The translations under genes were made by a program, and so were the position numbers. 64,000 nucleotides of DNA from Aliirhizobium wenxiniae (GTDB taxonomy: Bacteria > Pseudomonadota > Alphaproteobacteria > Rhizobiales > Rhizobiaceae), in assembly GCF_014201355.1 (NCBI RefSeq), contig NZ_JACHEG010000001.1:620001-684000 (forward strand), given 5' to 3'. The notes below the pieces were generated by a model. That model was not told the origin of the DNA. It ran no database searches and was given only the letters and a program-made list of their open reading frames with translations. Each line of letters opens with the position of its first letter. Positions within the stretch are counted from its first letter, which is position 1. Shown here piece after piece: positions 43,153 through 53,649 of this stretch.

Positions 43153-43752
43153 TCAACCCTTGATCAGGCTTTCCAGCTTCTTCTCTGCCGTCTCGGCATT
43201 CTCGCCATAGGCGATCGTGCCAGCGAACCGGCCGCCCTGGTCCAGAAGGAAAACAGACGCCGTATGATCCATGGTATATTCGCCATTGGGATCGGCTGCG
43301 TCGACCGGCACTTTCTTGGCATAGACTTTGTAGCCCTTGATCATCGCAAGAACGTCGGCAGGCGGTCCTGAGATACCCTTGATGCGATCGGTAACATTGG
43401 AGACATAGAGGCCAAGCACTTCCGGCGTATCGCGCTCGGGGTCGACGCTGACAAAATAGCCGTTCAGCTTGGTTCCGTCGGGATCGACCTTGTGCATCCA
43501 GCCGTTCAGCTCGAACAGCGTTGTGGGGCAGACTTCGGGGCAATGTGTAAAGCCGAAAAACAATGCGGTGGGCTTTTCACGAAAAGCCTGTTCGGTAATC
43601 GGCTGGCCATTCTGCGCAACCAGACTGAACGGTACACCGAACGGCCCTTCGGCCAGATCCTGCTTTTGCCGTGTCACCTCCAGCGTCAACCACACCAGAA
43701 CACCCGCAAGAGCAAATACCGCAATCCAGAGGGCAATCCGAAGGCTTTTCAT
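43153..43752 (-). CDS. SCO family copper/thioredoxin-like protein
   Basis: A 199-residue membrane-anchored protein of the SCO1/SenC family, which helps load copper into the CuA site of cytochrome c oxidase. One N-terminal membrane helix (5-25) is followed by a thioredoxin fold facing the periplasm. The copper-binding FTHCPEVCP has Cys71 and Cys75, and the third ligand is the His in YTMDHTASVF near 165. The start has only a weak ribosome site. A 52-residue membrane protein gene lies 99 bases upstream. Confidence 0.93.
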   Translation of the reverse strand: MKSLRIALWIAVFALAGVLVWLTLEVTRQKQDLAEGPFGVPFSLVAQNGQPITEQAFREKPTALFFGFTHCPEVCPTTLFELNGWMHKVDPDGTKLNGYFVSVDPERDTPEVLGLYVSNVTDRIKGISGPPADVLAMIKGYKVYAKKVPVDAADPNGEYTMDHTASVFLLDQGGRFAGTIAYGENAETAEKKLESLIKG

Positions 43753-43851
43753 GGGCAGTCTCTTAATTCAAAGGAGGAATGTCTCAGACATAGACACAAC
43801 CGGTCGCCGGCGCAATTCAACATCCCGTACTCCAACAACGGAGCCACAAGA

Positions 43852-44010
43852 TCAAAAGCACCAGGAAAGGGCTGTCTCCCCCGCCGCAAGGAGGATGGAA
43901 GAACCGTACGTGATCCAGCCCCAAAAGCCGGCAAGCGACAGTCCAAGCACGGCAATCCCGATAAGGAGCGTCGCGGGCAGAGCAAAGTGATGGCTGGCGC
44001 TTGTTTGCAT
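43852..44010 (-). CDS. Small membrane protein, 52 residues
   Basis: A short frame starting MQTSASHHFALPATLLIG, with a clear membrane helix at about 12-33 and a second hydrophobic stretch near 37-52 that ends SWCF. AAGG lies four bases before the ATG. It is on the same strand as the SCO gene and 99 bases upstream, so the two may be co-transcribed. I do not recognise a family. The hydrophobic pattern and position make coding plausible; a link to cytochrome oxidase assembly is only a guess from position. Confidence 0.6.
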   Translation of the reverse strand: MQTSASHHFALPATLLIGIAVLGLSLAGFWGWITYGSSILLAAGETALSWCF

Positions 44011-44197
44011 GCGGCCTTTTTATACGAACAGGACCGGACTGAACAGATAGCCTGCTGCCCGATGTCGCAGACTGAAATCAACCCGGCTAGACCAGAAGAT
44101 TCACCGGTTTTTCACTTCTAGGCGGCAATGATCATTTAAACATGATTCCAGAAGCCCCGCATGTCCGGGCTTTTCAGCCAAACGGAAGAGTTCTGAT

Positions 44198-44665
44198 ATG
44201 AGCAATGCGATAAAGCAGTCAGGCGCCTATCTCGAGATCGTCTCGTTTCATCTCGGAGACCAGGAATTCTGCATCGACATCATGGCGATCCGCGAAATTC
44301 GCGGCTGGGCGCCGGTGACCCCGATGCCGCATACCCCGCCTTATGTCCTCGGCCTCATCAACCTGCGTGGCGCGGTTATACCGGTTATCGACATGGCCTG
44401 CCGCCTCGGCATGAAGATGACGGAACCATCCGAGCGTTCCGCGATCATCGTCACCGACATCGGCGGCAAGCTTGTCGGCCTGCTGGTCGAGCAGGTTTCC
44501 GACATGATGACCATCAAGAGCGAAGACCTGCAACCGGCGCCAGAAATCATTCCTGAAGCCCAGCGCGACTTCTGCCGCGGTATCGTTGCCCTGGAAAAGA
44601 CCATGGTCTGCTTCCTGAACCTCGACACTGTCATCGCCGACGAACTATCGCGCGAAGCCGCCTGA
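44198..44665 (+). CDS. cheW: CheW chemotaxis coupling protein
   Basis: A 155-residue CheW that joins chemoreceptors to the CheA kinase in the polar signalling array. The CheW domain fills the protein: FHLGDQEFCIDIMAIREIRGW, VLGLINLRGAVIPVIDMACRLG, and GLLVEQVSDM. It stands alone, with no cheA, cheY or receptor gene beside it, as is usual for the extra CheW of this family of bacteria. GGAAGAG precedes the ATG. A terminator directly follows. Confidence 0.94.
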   Translation: MSNAIKQSGAYLEIVSFHLGDQEFCIDIMAIREIRGWAPVTPMPHTPPYVLGLINLRGAVIPVIDMACRLGMKMTEPSERSAIIVTDIGGKLVGLLVEQVSDMMTIKSEDLQPAPEIIPEAQRDFCRGIVALEKTMVCFLNLDTVIADELSREAA

Positions 44666-44693
44666 GCTCCTTAACCGGTCTACACTTTACAAG

Positions 44694-44727
44694 AACGCCT
44701 GGCGTGAACAATCACGCCGGGCGTTTT
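44694..44727 (+). terminator. Terminator after cheW
   Basis: AACGCC-T-GGCGTG, loop AACAAT, CACGCC-G-GGCGTT, followed by TTC. A 12-bp stem with one mismatch, 29 bases after the stop. Confidence 0.85.
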
Positions 44728-44916
44728 CTGTTTCGGATCACTTCAGAAGTTCGTGTCTCACTCGCATGTGATGGAACAGCAAGTTATTGCAAAATATAAT
44801 TATTTTTATGAAACCTTCCGGGAAGCTAGGCGGTTTGGTGCTTGTCAACTCAGACACGATGCAACGAAGAAATGTTTCTCGTCGCGTGAAAGAAAACGAC
44901 AACAAGGAGAATTGCC

Positions 44917-45246
44917 ATGAAAAAGGCTATTGCACTTGCCGCACTTATTTCCGCTTCCGCCTTCGCAGCCGGTGCGTCTGCCCAGACGATGGATATGCAG
45001 GGTCCTGCCACATCGACTGCCGGTGTCACAGTGGTAGATGTGACCAATGATCCGAGTTCTGGCAATGGCAGCCGCCTGCCTCAGTCCGTAAGCAATCCCA
45101 GCCCGGACGTGATCCAGAATGCTCAGGCGGAGTTGCAATCCGACCCGGGTTTGGCTGATGCGCTGGCAATGCAGAACGTCGAACTGGCCAACGTCATCGC
45201 GATTCAGACAGCCGCAGATGGTGGCAAGGTCGTGTACATCCGCTAA
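44917..45246 (+). CDS. Small secreted protein, unknown function
   Basis: A 109-residue protein with a clear signal peptide (1-22, ending ASA-Q). The mature part is about 87 residues, acidic, with no cysteine. I recognise no domain. A strong ribosome site AAGGAG lies six bases before the ATG. It is flanked by terminators on both sides, so it is its own transcription unit. The predicted helix near 65-100 (residues PDVIQNAQAELQSD onward) is the most ordered part. Confidence 0.8.
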   Translation: MKKAIALAALISASAFAAGASAQTMDMQGPATSTAGVTVVDVTNDPSSGNGSRLPQSVSNPSPDVIQNAQAELQSDPGLADALAMQNVELANVIAIQTAADGGKVVYIR

Positions 45247-45264
45247 CGGAAATTCGGTCGAATA

Positions 45265-45297
45265 AAAAGCCGGGCGTGCATGTCACGCCCGGCTTTT
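45265..45297. terminator. Bidirectional terminator between convergent genes
   Basis: Perfect 14-bp hairpin AAAAGCCGGGCGTG-CATGT-CACGCCCGGCTTTT. T-rich flanks on both strands allow it to end both the secreted-protein gene and creA (23 bases away). Confidence 0.9.
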
Positions 45298-45319
45298 CTC
45301 ATGTGATTTGGGCACAGTA

Positions 45320-45829
45320 TCAAGGAGCTGGTTTGCCCTTCGTCCAGTTTACCTGCTGGCCGTAAAGCGGCACCGTGGAAATCGCCATCTTGGCAGAACC
45401 TTCCACCACCTGACGCGAATGCGCCAGATAGATCAGCGTGTCATTGGTCTTGTCATAAATGCGCTTGACCAGCAGGTCCTTCCAGATCAGCGACCGTCCC
45501 TGACGAAACACTTCCTCGCCACCCTTGTCGAGCTCGATGTCGCCGATCTCGATCGGCCCGGTCTGACGGCAAGCGATGGAATTGTTGGACGGATCTTCGA
45601 ACCAGTTCCCGTTCTTCAACCGGTCGATCACACTGCGATCGAAATAGGTGACGTGGCAGGTGACACCTTTCACCTGCGGATCAGGTACAGCTTCGACGAT
45701 GATATCATTGCCGATCCAGTCAACGCCGACCTTGCCGACCACTTCTGCGACAGCCGGCGCAGCCGCAAGCCCGGTTAGAATGGCAGCGGCAGAAACGAAT
45801 GAGACAATGCGGCGGTTCAGGCGGGGCAT
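45320..45829 (-). CDS. creA: CreA family periplasmic protein
   Basis: A 169-residue protein of the CreA family with a signal peptide (about 1-26). Family motifs are VGKVGVDWIGNDIIVEAVPDPQVKGVTCHV and FEDPSNNSIACRQTGPI, with two conserved cysteines likely joined in the periplasm. The biochemical role of CreA is not known. It appears monocistronic. Confidence 0.92.
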   Translation of the reverse strand: MPRLNRRIVSFVSAAAILTGLAAAPAVAEVVGKVGVDWIGNDIIVEAVPDPQVKGVTCHVTYFDRSVIDRLKNGNWFEDPSNNSIACRQTGPIEIGDIELDKGGEEVFRQGRSLIWKDLLVKRIYDKTNDTLIYLAHSRQVVEGSAKMAISTVPLYGQQVNWTKGKPAP

Positions 45830-45905
45830 GAGGCTAATCTCCGGTCAACGATCCGCGATCAGAGATAAGGTGCTACAGACAGCTTGCAAGACGGCTGCGG
45901 ATTAT

Positions 45906-46517
45906 TCACCTGCCGATCAAAACAGCAGACCGTTTGGGCAGAGTACACGCTTCGTAACCGCTGGAGAACAGCCGGCCGGCTTTCATCCCGATGGCAGCAG
46001 GAACATCGCGGATTTCGGACAGGTTCAACGTCGATGCAATCGCGATCGTGGCCTCGGCACAGATGGCGGCATCCTCTGCCGCGTTATGGTGAAGGAAATT
46101 CAGCCCGAGATGCTGCGCCAGGATATTCAGCTTGTGCGAGATCAGATGCGGCCACACCTTCTGAGCCATCTTGACACTGCAAAGATAGGAAAGCTCCGGA
46201 TAGGACTGGCGGTATTGGTCGAGACAGGCGCGCCAGACGCTGAAATCGAATGCGGCATTATGTGCGATCATTGTCGCACCGGCAAAATCGTCGGCAAATT
46301 CGTCCATCACTTCAGGAAATTCACCGGCATCCTCGACCTGCTCGGGGCGAATGCCGTGGATGCCGATGTTGAAAGACGAAAACCGCATGTCCTTCGGCCG
46401 GATCAAACGTTCTTCGACGCGAATGACCTTGCCATTTTCGATCCACGCAAGCCCTACCGAACAGGCGCTTCCACGCTGCTCGTTGGCGGTTTCGAAATCG
46501 ATCGCTATGGTCTTCAA
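45906..46517 (-). CDS. DEDDh 3'-5' exonuclease (DNA polymerase III epsilon-like)
   Basis: A 203-residue exonuclease. Motif I is AIDFETAN (Asp7, Glu9), motif II has HNAAFD with its Asp, and motif III has HHNAAEDA with the catalytic His and Asp. This is the RNase T/epsilon proofreading fold, but the short length and lack of a polymerase-binding tail fit a stand-alone exonuclease for repair. Genuine dnaQ is expected elsewhere. Its start lies 275 bases from the divergent acetyltransferase gene. Confidence 0.9.
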   Translation of the reverse strand: MKTIAIDFETANEQRGSACSVGLAWIENGKVIRVEERLIRPKDMRFSSFNIGIHGIRPEQVEDAGEFPEVMDEFADDFAGATMIAHNAAFDFSVWRACLDQYRQSYPELSYLCSVKMAQKVWPHLISHKLNILAQHLGLNFLHHNAAEDAAICAEATIAIASTLNLSEIRDVPAAIGMKAGRLFSSGYEACTLPKRSAVLIGR

Positions 46518-46792
46518 GCTGAAATTCCGGTTGGACGACTGCGACGCTTTTAGGCCGCGCTACGCGATTCGGCAAAGAGCCGCGGATGCGGCAGCTTGAC
46601 CTGTTTCCACATTCATGGCCAAATCCGGGTCATGATCAGCGTTATCGCCCTTACACACGTAACCGTGACCATTCGCCTTGCAGGGCGCGTGGCGGGTTTG
46701 GCGCGTTAGCCGGTCGTCCCTCCACCACCCTGCCGCATGATGGCAGGGTCGGCATCGTTCCGCTCTGCTTCGGCAAAACCAAAGAGAGCGAC

Positions 46793-47332
46793 ATGAGCGA
46801 ACTGGAAAATCCTCCACCATTGGCGAAAGATGCAGCATGGCCCCAAAACCTCGTCATACGGGCACGACGGCCGTCAGATGCCGAAGGAATAGTGACGCTG
46901 CACAATCTCCCGGGCTATCGGTACGGCACGCTGCGTACCCCACACCACACGCCGGATGAAATCCGCAAGGGTATCGAAAGTCAGCCGGCAAACGTCACCG
47001 GCCTGATCGCTCTCCTCGATGGCAGAATTGTCGGCGATGCCGGATTGACGCGGTTCTCCAACCGTCGTGTCCACGTCGGAAGTATCGGCATGGGTGTTCA
47101 CGATGCTTATGTCGGCAAGGGTATCGGCCGAGCGCTGATAGGAGAAGTCGTCGCCCTTGCCGACGACTGGTTCAACCTGCGCCGCGTCGAACTAACGGTC
47201 TACACGGACAACGAACCAGCCATCCGTCTCTATGAGAAGAACGGGTTCGTCACCGAAGGCCTCATGAAGGAATTCGCTTTTCGAGACGGAAGCTATGTCG
47301 ATGCCTATTGCATGGCACGGATCAGGCCCTGA
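46793..47332 (+). CDS. GNAT-family N-acetyltransferase
   Basis: A 179-residue acetyltransferase. The GNAT fold is seen in VIRARRPSDAEGIVTLHN, the acetyl-CoA loop region GMGVHDAYVGKGIGRALIGEV, and VYTDNEPAIRLYEKNGFVTEG near the C-terminus. The substrate is unknown. I start at ATG 46793 (MSELENP); the frame is open to 46586 but the added 69 residues look non-coding. A perfect 7-bp hairpin (CCCTGCC/GGCAGGG, 46728-46748) lies in the leader. It converges on ligA, four bases away. Confidence 0.9.
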   Translation: MSELENPPPLAKDAAWPQNLVIRARRPSDAEGIVTLHNLPGYRYGTLRTPHHTPDEIRKGIESQPANVTGLIALLDGRIVGDAGLTRFSNRRVHVGSIGMGVHDAYVGKGIGRALIGEVVALADDWFNLRRVELTVYTDNEPAIRLYEKNGFVTEGLMKEFAFRDGSYVDAYCMARIRP

Positions 47333-47335
47333 CGA

Positions 47336-49603
<2,268 letters not shown>

Positions 49604-49623
49604 TCAAATATCAAAAGCCAGTG

Positions 49624-51297
49624 TTAGCCGTTGCCGGATAAAAGCGCCGCGGCAGCAGCCCTCGCCTCGTCAGTCACCGAGGCACCGGAGAGCATCCGGG
49701 CGATCTCCTCGGCGCGATGTTCAGGAGCCATGGTCGCAACGCGCGTGGCGATCTTTTCGGATCCGTCGGCCGCCGGTCCCTTCGAGATCAGGAGATGCGT
49801 CGCGGCGCGTGCCGCCACCTGCGGCGCATGCGTAACGGAAAGAACCTGGACCGTCGATGACAACCGTTTCAGACGCTGACCGATGGCGTCGGCCACCGCG
49901 CCGCCGACACCCGTATCAATCTCGTCAAACACCAAAGTCGGAGCCGAACCACGGTCTGCGAGCGCCACCTTCAGCGCCAGCAGGAAACGGGAAAGCTCGC
50001 CACCCGAAGCAACCTTCATGATCGGGCCGGGGCGCGTGCCCGGATTGGTCTGCACATGGAATTCGACCGTATCAATCCCCTCGGCAGCAGCCGTCTCGGG
50101 ATCGGCGGTAACCTCGACCATGAAGCGCGCACGCTCAAGCTTCAATGCCGGCAGTTCGGCCATGACGGCGGCAGCAAGTGATTCGGCGCCATCCTTGCGC
50201 TTATCTGAAAGCACAGCGGCCGCGCGATCGAACTCTTCCTTGGCGGCGGCGGCGATCTTCTCCAACTGCCCGAGCTTCTCTTCACCGGCATCGAGATCGG
50301 CAAGGTCAGCCACCATCTTTTCGGCCAGCGCCGGCAGATCGACCACCGCGACGGAATATTTGCGGCCAGCGGCGCGCAGAGCGAAAAGCCGCTCCTCGAC
50401 GCGCTCCAGCTCACGCGGATCGAACTCTGTACGCCGAAGCGCCGCCTCGACCTCCATCTGCGCATTCGAAAGATGGTTGAGAGCCTGATCCAGAAGCTCG
50501 ACAGTCTCTTCCAGCAGTCCAGGCGCCTCGTGGCTCTTCCGCTCCAGTCGGCGCACCATGGACGCAATCATCGGGACAGGCGAAGCATTGCCGTTGAGAA
50601 ATTCGGAAGCCTCGGAAATATCGCCAGCGATCCGCTCGGACTTCTGCATCTTCGAGCGATGTTCGGCAAGCTCCTCCTCTTCGCCGTCACGCGGCGAAAG
50701 CGCTTCCAGTTCTTCGACCGAGGCACGGATGTAATCAGCTTCGCGGGCCGCGGCTTCAACCTTGGCACGGTGCGCCTTGAAGGCACGCTCGGCATCCCGC
50801 CATGTCCGATACAGGCCGCCAACCTTCTGCACCTCGTCGGACAAGCCCGCAAAGGCATCAAGCAGCATGCGGTGCGCATTGGTGTCGATCAAGGCGCGGT
50901 CGTCATGCTGGCCGTGGATTTCCACGAGCACCTGGCCGACCTGCCGCATCAACTGCACGCTGACCGGCTGGTCGTTGATCGACGCGCGCGTGCGCCCGTC
51001 CGCCGACTGGATCCTGCGGAATATCAGATCGCCATCGTCATCGATGCCGTTTTCCTTGAGGAGTTTTCGTGCGGCGTGCTGGCCGGGTACATCGAAGACG
51101 GCCGTCACCTGCCCTTTGTCTTCGCCATGGCGCACGAGACCACCGTCACCACGACCGCCAAGCGCCAGCGAAAGGCTATCGAGCAGGATGGACTTGCCGG
51201 CGCCGGTTTCACCCGTCAGCACCGAGAGCCCGGCCTCGAAACCGAGATCGAGCCGCTCGATCAGAACGATATCGCGGATCGACAACTGGATCAGCAT
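49624..51297 (-). CDS. recN: DNA repair protein RecN
   Basis: A 557-residue SMC-like ATPase that acts early in double-strand break repair. Walker A is GETGAGKS (29-36), the ABC-type signature lies in ASGGELSRFLLALK, and Walker B is LVFDEIDTGVGG. Two coiled-coil arms span about 160-360. It starts 27 bases after bamD on the same strand. No SOS box was looked for beyond its own 5' end. Confidence 0.96.
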   Translation of the reverse strand: MLIQLSIRDIVLIERLDLGFEAGLSVLTGETGAGKSILLDSLSLALGGRGDGGLVRHGEDKGQVTAVFDVPGQHAARKLLKENGIDDDGDLIFRRIQSADGRTRASINDQPVSVQLMRQVGQVLVEIHGQHDDRALIDTNAHRMLLDAFAGLSDEVQKVGGLYRTWRDAERAFKAHRAKVEAAAREADYIRASVEELEALSPRDGEEEELAEHRSKMQKSERIAGDISEASEFLNGNASPVPMIASMVRRLERKSHEAPGLLEETVELLDQALNHLSNAQMEVEAALRRTEFDPRELERVEERLFALRAAGRKYSVAVVDLPALAEKMVADLADLDAGEEKLGQLEKIAAAAKEEFDRAAAVLSDKRKDGAESLAAAVMAELPALKLERARFMVEVTADPETAAAEGIDTVEFHVQTNPGTRPGPIMKVASGGELSRFLLALKVALADRGSAPTLVFDEIDTGVGGAVADAIGQRLKRLSSTVQVLSVTHAPQVAARAATHLLISKGPAADGSEKIATRVATMAPEHRAEEIARMLSGASVTDEARAAAAALLSGNG

Positions 51298-51324
51298 GTG
51301 GCCTCGTTATTGACCTCTGGTCTC

Positions 51325-52167
51325 TCAGGCGCCGATGAGCTTTGCACCGGCGCGCGAGATCCAGGACCCCCTGTTTTCGCGCGGCTCGACACCACCCGAA
51401 TGCAGCAGCTTGTAGCTATCGGCATACCACTGGCTGTCCGGATAGTTCCGTCCAAGCACCGCTGCAGCCGTCTGTGCCTCTTCTACGATGCCCATACGAT
51501 AATAGGTCTCGGTCAGACGCGCCAAAGCCTCTTCCACCTGATTGGTGTTGGGATAGGTTTCGACAACATTGCGAAAACGCTGGATGGCGGCGAGGTATTC
51601 TTTACGCTCGAGATAATAGCGGCCGATCTGCATTTCCTTGCCGGCCATCTGGTCGCGTGCGAATCGAATCTTCGCCTGCGCGTCCTCGACATATTCCGAT
51701 TTCGGATAATCGTTTACGACCTTGCTCATCGCAGCGATCGTATTTGCCGCGGCCTTCTGGTCCTGCGTCACATCGGAAATCTGCTTGGAATACGAAAGAC
51801 CAACCAAATACTGGACATAGGCCGAGTCCTGAGACTTCGGATACTGGCTGAGATAACGGTTGCCGACCGAGATCGCATCATCGTTACGACCCATGCGCTG
51901 CTTGACGAACGTGCTCATCACAAGCGCCTTGCGGCCCCATTCGGTAAACGGGTTCTGCTTGTCGATAGCGTCGAACTTGCGCCCAGCTTCGGCCATGTTG
52001 CCGGCCTTCATGTTCGCAAGGCCCTGATTATACAACATCTCCGGGGACTCGGCTTCGAAGCCAAGCTTCGTTATGTCGATGTCCTTGTCGGATTGGCATG
52101 CAGCCAAGCCAACCCCGGTCCCGATGAGTGCAATCGCCAGGAGGCCGATCCTCGTAAAGCTACGCAT
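51325..52167 (-). CDS. bamD: Outer membrane assembly lipoprotein BamD
   Basis: A 280-residue lipoprotein with five tetratricopeptide repeats, part of the BAM complex that inserts outer-membrane beta-barrels. The signal peptide ends in the lipobox LAAC, with lipidated Cys24. The TPR motifs begin at [22 protein letters not shown] start at ATG 52167 (MRSFTRIG), with GGAAAG upstream; ATG 52191 would add eight residues before the signal peptide. It is first of the bamD-recN-ligA run. Confidence 0.95.
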   Translation of the reverse strand: MRSFTRIGLLAIALIGTGVGLAACQSDKDIDITKLGFEAESPEMLYNQGLANMKAGNMAEAGRKFDAIDKQNPFTEWGRKALVMSTFVKQRMGRNDDAISVGNRYLSQYPKSQDSAYVQYLVGLSYSKQISDVTQDQKAAANTIAAMSKVVNDYPKSEYVEDAQAKIRFARDQMAGKEMQIGRYYLERKEYLAAIQRFRNVVETYPNTNQVEEALARLTETYYRMGIVEEAQTAAAVLGRNYPDSQWYADSYKLLHSGGVEPRENRGSWISRAGAKLIGA

Positions 52168-52334
52168 TTCTACAGACTTTCCATCAGCCATCCGACAGTC
52201 CCTGATCGTCCCCGCGTGAAACTACTCGTGCCCAGCGGCGTACTAGCCATAAAAGCATGGTCAGGGCAACGCAATGGGTCGGCATTAATGCATTTTTGTG
52301 GCGATCGCGGCCAGCAAGTACCTTTTATGAAAAG

Positions 52335-52361
52335 AAAAAGGCCGTTCCTTGCGGAACGGCC
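52335..52361 (-). terminator. Terminator after lpxC
   Basis: Minus-strand hairpin GGCCGTTCC-GCAA-GGAACGGCC followed by TTTTTC; perfect 9-bp stem, 23 bases after the lpxC stop. It separates lpxC from bamD. Confidence 0.92.
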
Positions 52362-52383
52362 AGTCTGACGGAGATCATAAAAT

Positions 52384-53343
52384 TCAGGCAAACCAGGGAG
52401 CACATTCCGTCATGCTGACAGGAACGAACTCACCAGCACGAACACGTGTGGCAACAGAAGACGGGGCCTCGACCACTTCATAGGCGCTCGAGTCGCTCAG
52501 AAGAGCCTTCAGCGCATTTGCATTCATCTTGTGTCCGCCGCGATAGGAGCGGTAGCAGCCAATGAACTGAGCGCCCGCAAGAGCCAGATCGCCAACGGCA
52601 TCCAGTGTCTTGTGACGAACGAACTCATCCTTGGCGTAACGCAAGCCTTCGACGTTCACGACCGTTTCATCGTCGGAAATTACAACCGAGTTTTCCAGCG
52701 AAGACCCAAGTGCATAACCTGCAGCCCACAGACGCTCGACATCACGCATGAAGCCGAAGGTGCGGGCGCGCGAAAGCTCGGACTTGAAAGTTGCAGCAGT
52801 CAGGTCACCCTTCCAGCTCTGACGACCAATCAGCGAAGACGGGAAATCGATTTCCACTTCGAATCGGGTGCCGTCATAGGGGCGGAACTCGGACCATGAT
52901 GCGCCTGATTCGATTCGCACCGGCTTGACGACGCGAATGTAACGACGCTTGATCCCAAGATTGACAGTACCGACCTGCTCGATCGCCTCGATGAACGGAT
53001 AGGAGCTACCGTCCATGATCGGCATTTCGGCGCCATCGACCTCGACGATGATGTTGTCGATGCCCATCGCATAGAGCGCAGCCATTACATGCTCGATGGT
53101 CGCGACCCATTTCGCCGGCGATACCCCAAGCACCGTGCAGAGATCGGTCGGGCCGACCTGCGACGACACGGCACGATATTCGACCGAGGTGCCGTCTTCG
53201 AGATTACGGCTGAACACAATACCGGTTCCGGCTTCCGCCGGCTGGAAGGTAATCATTACCGGCGCTCCGGAATGCACACCGATGCCGCTCAACGTAACCG
53301 GAGCAGCAATCGTTGCCTGAAATCCGAGCAATCCAATTGTCAT
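52384..53343 (-). CDS. lpxC: UDP-3-O-acyl-N-acetylglucosamine deacetylase
   Basis: A 319-residue zinc enzyme that carries out the first committed step of lipid A synthesis. Zinc ligands are His85 in ATIEHVMAAL and the His/Asp of FVRHKTLDAVGDLALAG; the His near the C-terminus (GGHKMN) is the general acid. It lies after ftsZ on the same strand. The 252 bases between the ftsZ terminator and the lpxC start should hold its own promoter. Confidence 0.97.
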   Translation of the reverse strand: MTIGLLGFQATIAAPVTLSGIGVHSGAPVMITFQPAEAGTGIVFSRNLEDGTSVEYRAVSSQVGPTDLCTVLGVSPAKWVATIEHVMAALYAMGIDNIIVEVDGAEMPIMDGSSYPFIEAIEQVGTVNLGIKRRYIRVVKPVRIESGASWSEFRPYDGTRFEVEIDFPSSLIGRQSWKGDLTAATFKSELSRARTFGFMRDVERLWAAGYALGSSLENSVVISDDETVVNVEGLRYAKDEFVRHKTLDAVGDLALAGAQFIGCYRSYRGGHKMNANALKALLSDSSAYEVVEAPSSVATRVRAGEFVPVSMTECAPWFA

Positions 53344-53591
53344 TAACGTAAGCCTTCTTGATTCCTCGCACCCGTGATCAGCAGGTCCGTATTCGCATTC
53401 CGTTGAAACGAACGAATTGTTCCAACTCTGTCATCGTCTAAATACGCATGCCCTACGCTGTTTCCAAATCACTGTTCGTTTCGGATTGTTACGGTTTTCT
53501 AACAACGTCACCTTCCTTGGCCGCGACGCACTTTTCATCACGTAAACATCTGATTGGAAATGTTATTTTTCCACAGTTAATATGCTCGATT
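53344..53591. other. lpxC upstream region
   Basis: About 250 bases, richer in A and T than the coding sequence around, between the lpxC start and the ftsZ terminator. No gene is credible here. Promoter elements for lpxC are expected, but I could not pick a clear -35/-10 pair. Confidence 0.4.
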
Positions 53592-53623
53592 CAAAAAGGC
53601 CCGGATGCTGATCACCCGGGCCT
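53592..53623 (-). terminator. Terminator after ftsZ
   Basis: Minus-strand hairpin AGGCCCGG ... CCGGGCCT with an 11-base loop, followed by TTTTG; 27 bases after the ftsZ stop. It closes the division-gene operon before lpxC. Confidence 0.88.
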
Positions 53624-53649
53624 CTTCAACTTTGTTGTACGCCGTTAAC

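Noticed and set aside
43779..43793. Four-codon frame after a perfect AAGGAGG site
   Set aside because: The match to a ribosome site is good but the frame is only four codons, with no pathway-specific codons and no attenuator structure downstream.
44153..44175. Hairpin with short T-run just upstream of cheW
   Set aside because: The AGCCC/GGGCT stem is only five bases and its position before a gene start does not fit a terminator for any upstream plus-strand gene.
53448..53648. 66-codon plus-strand frame between lpxC and ftsZ
   Set aside because: It reads through the ftsZ terminator and has no ribosome site or family.
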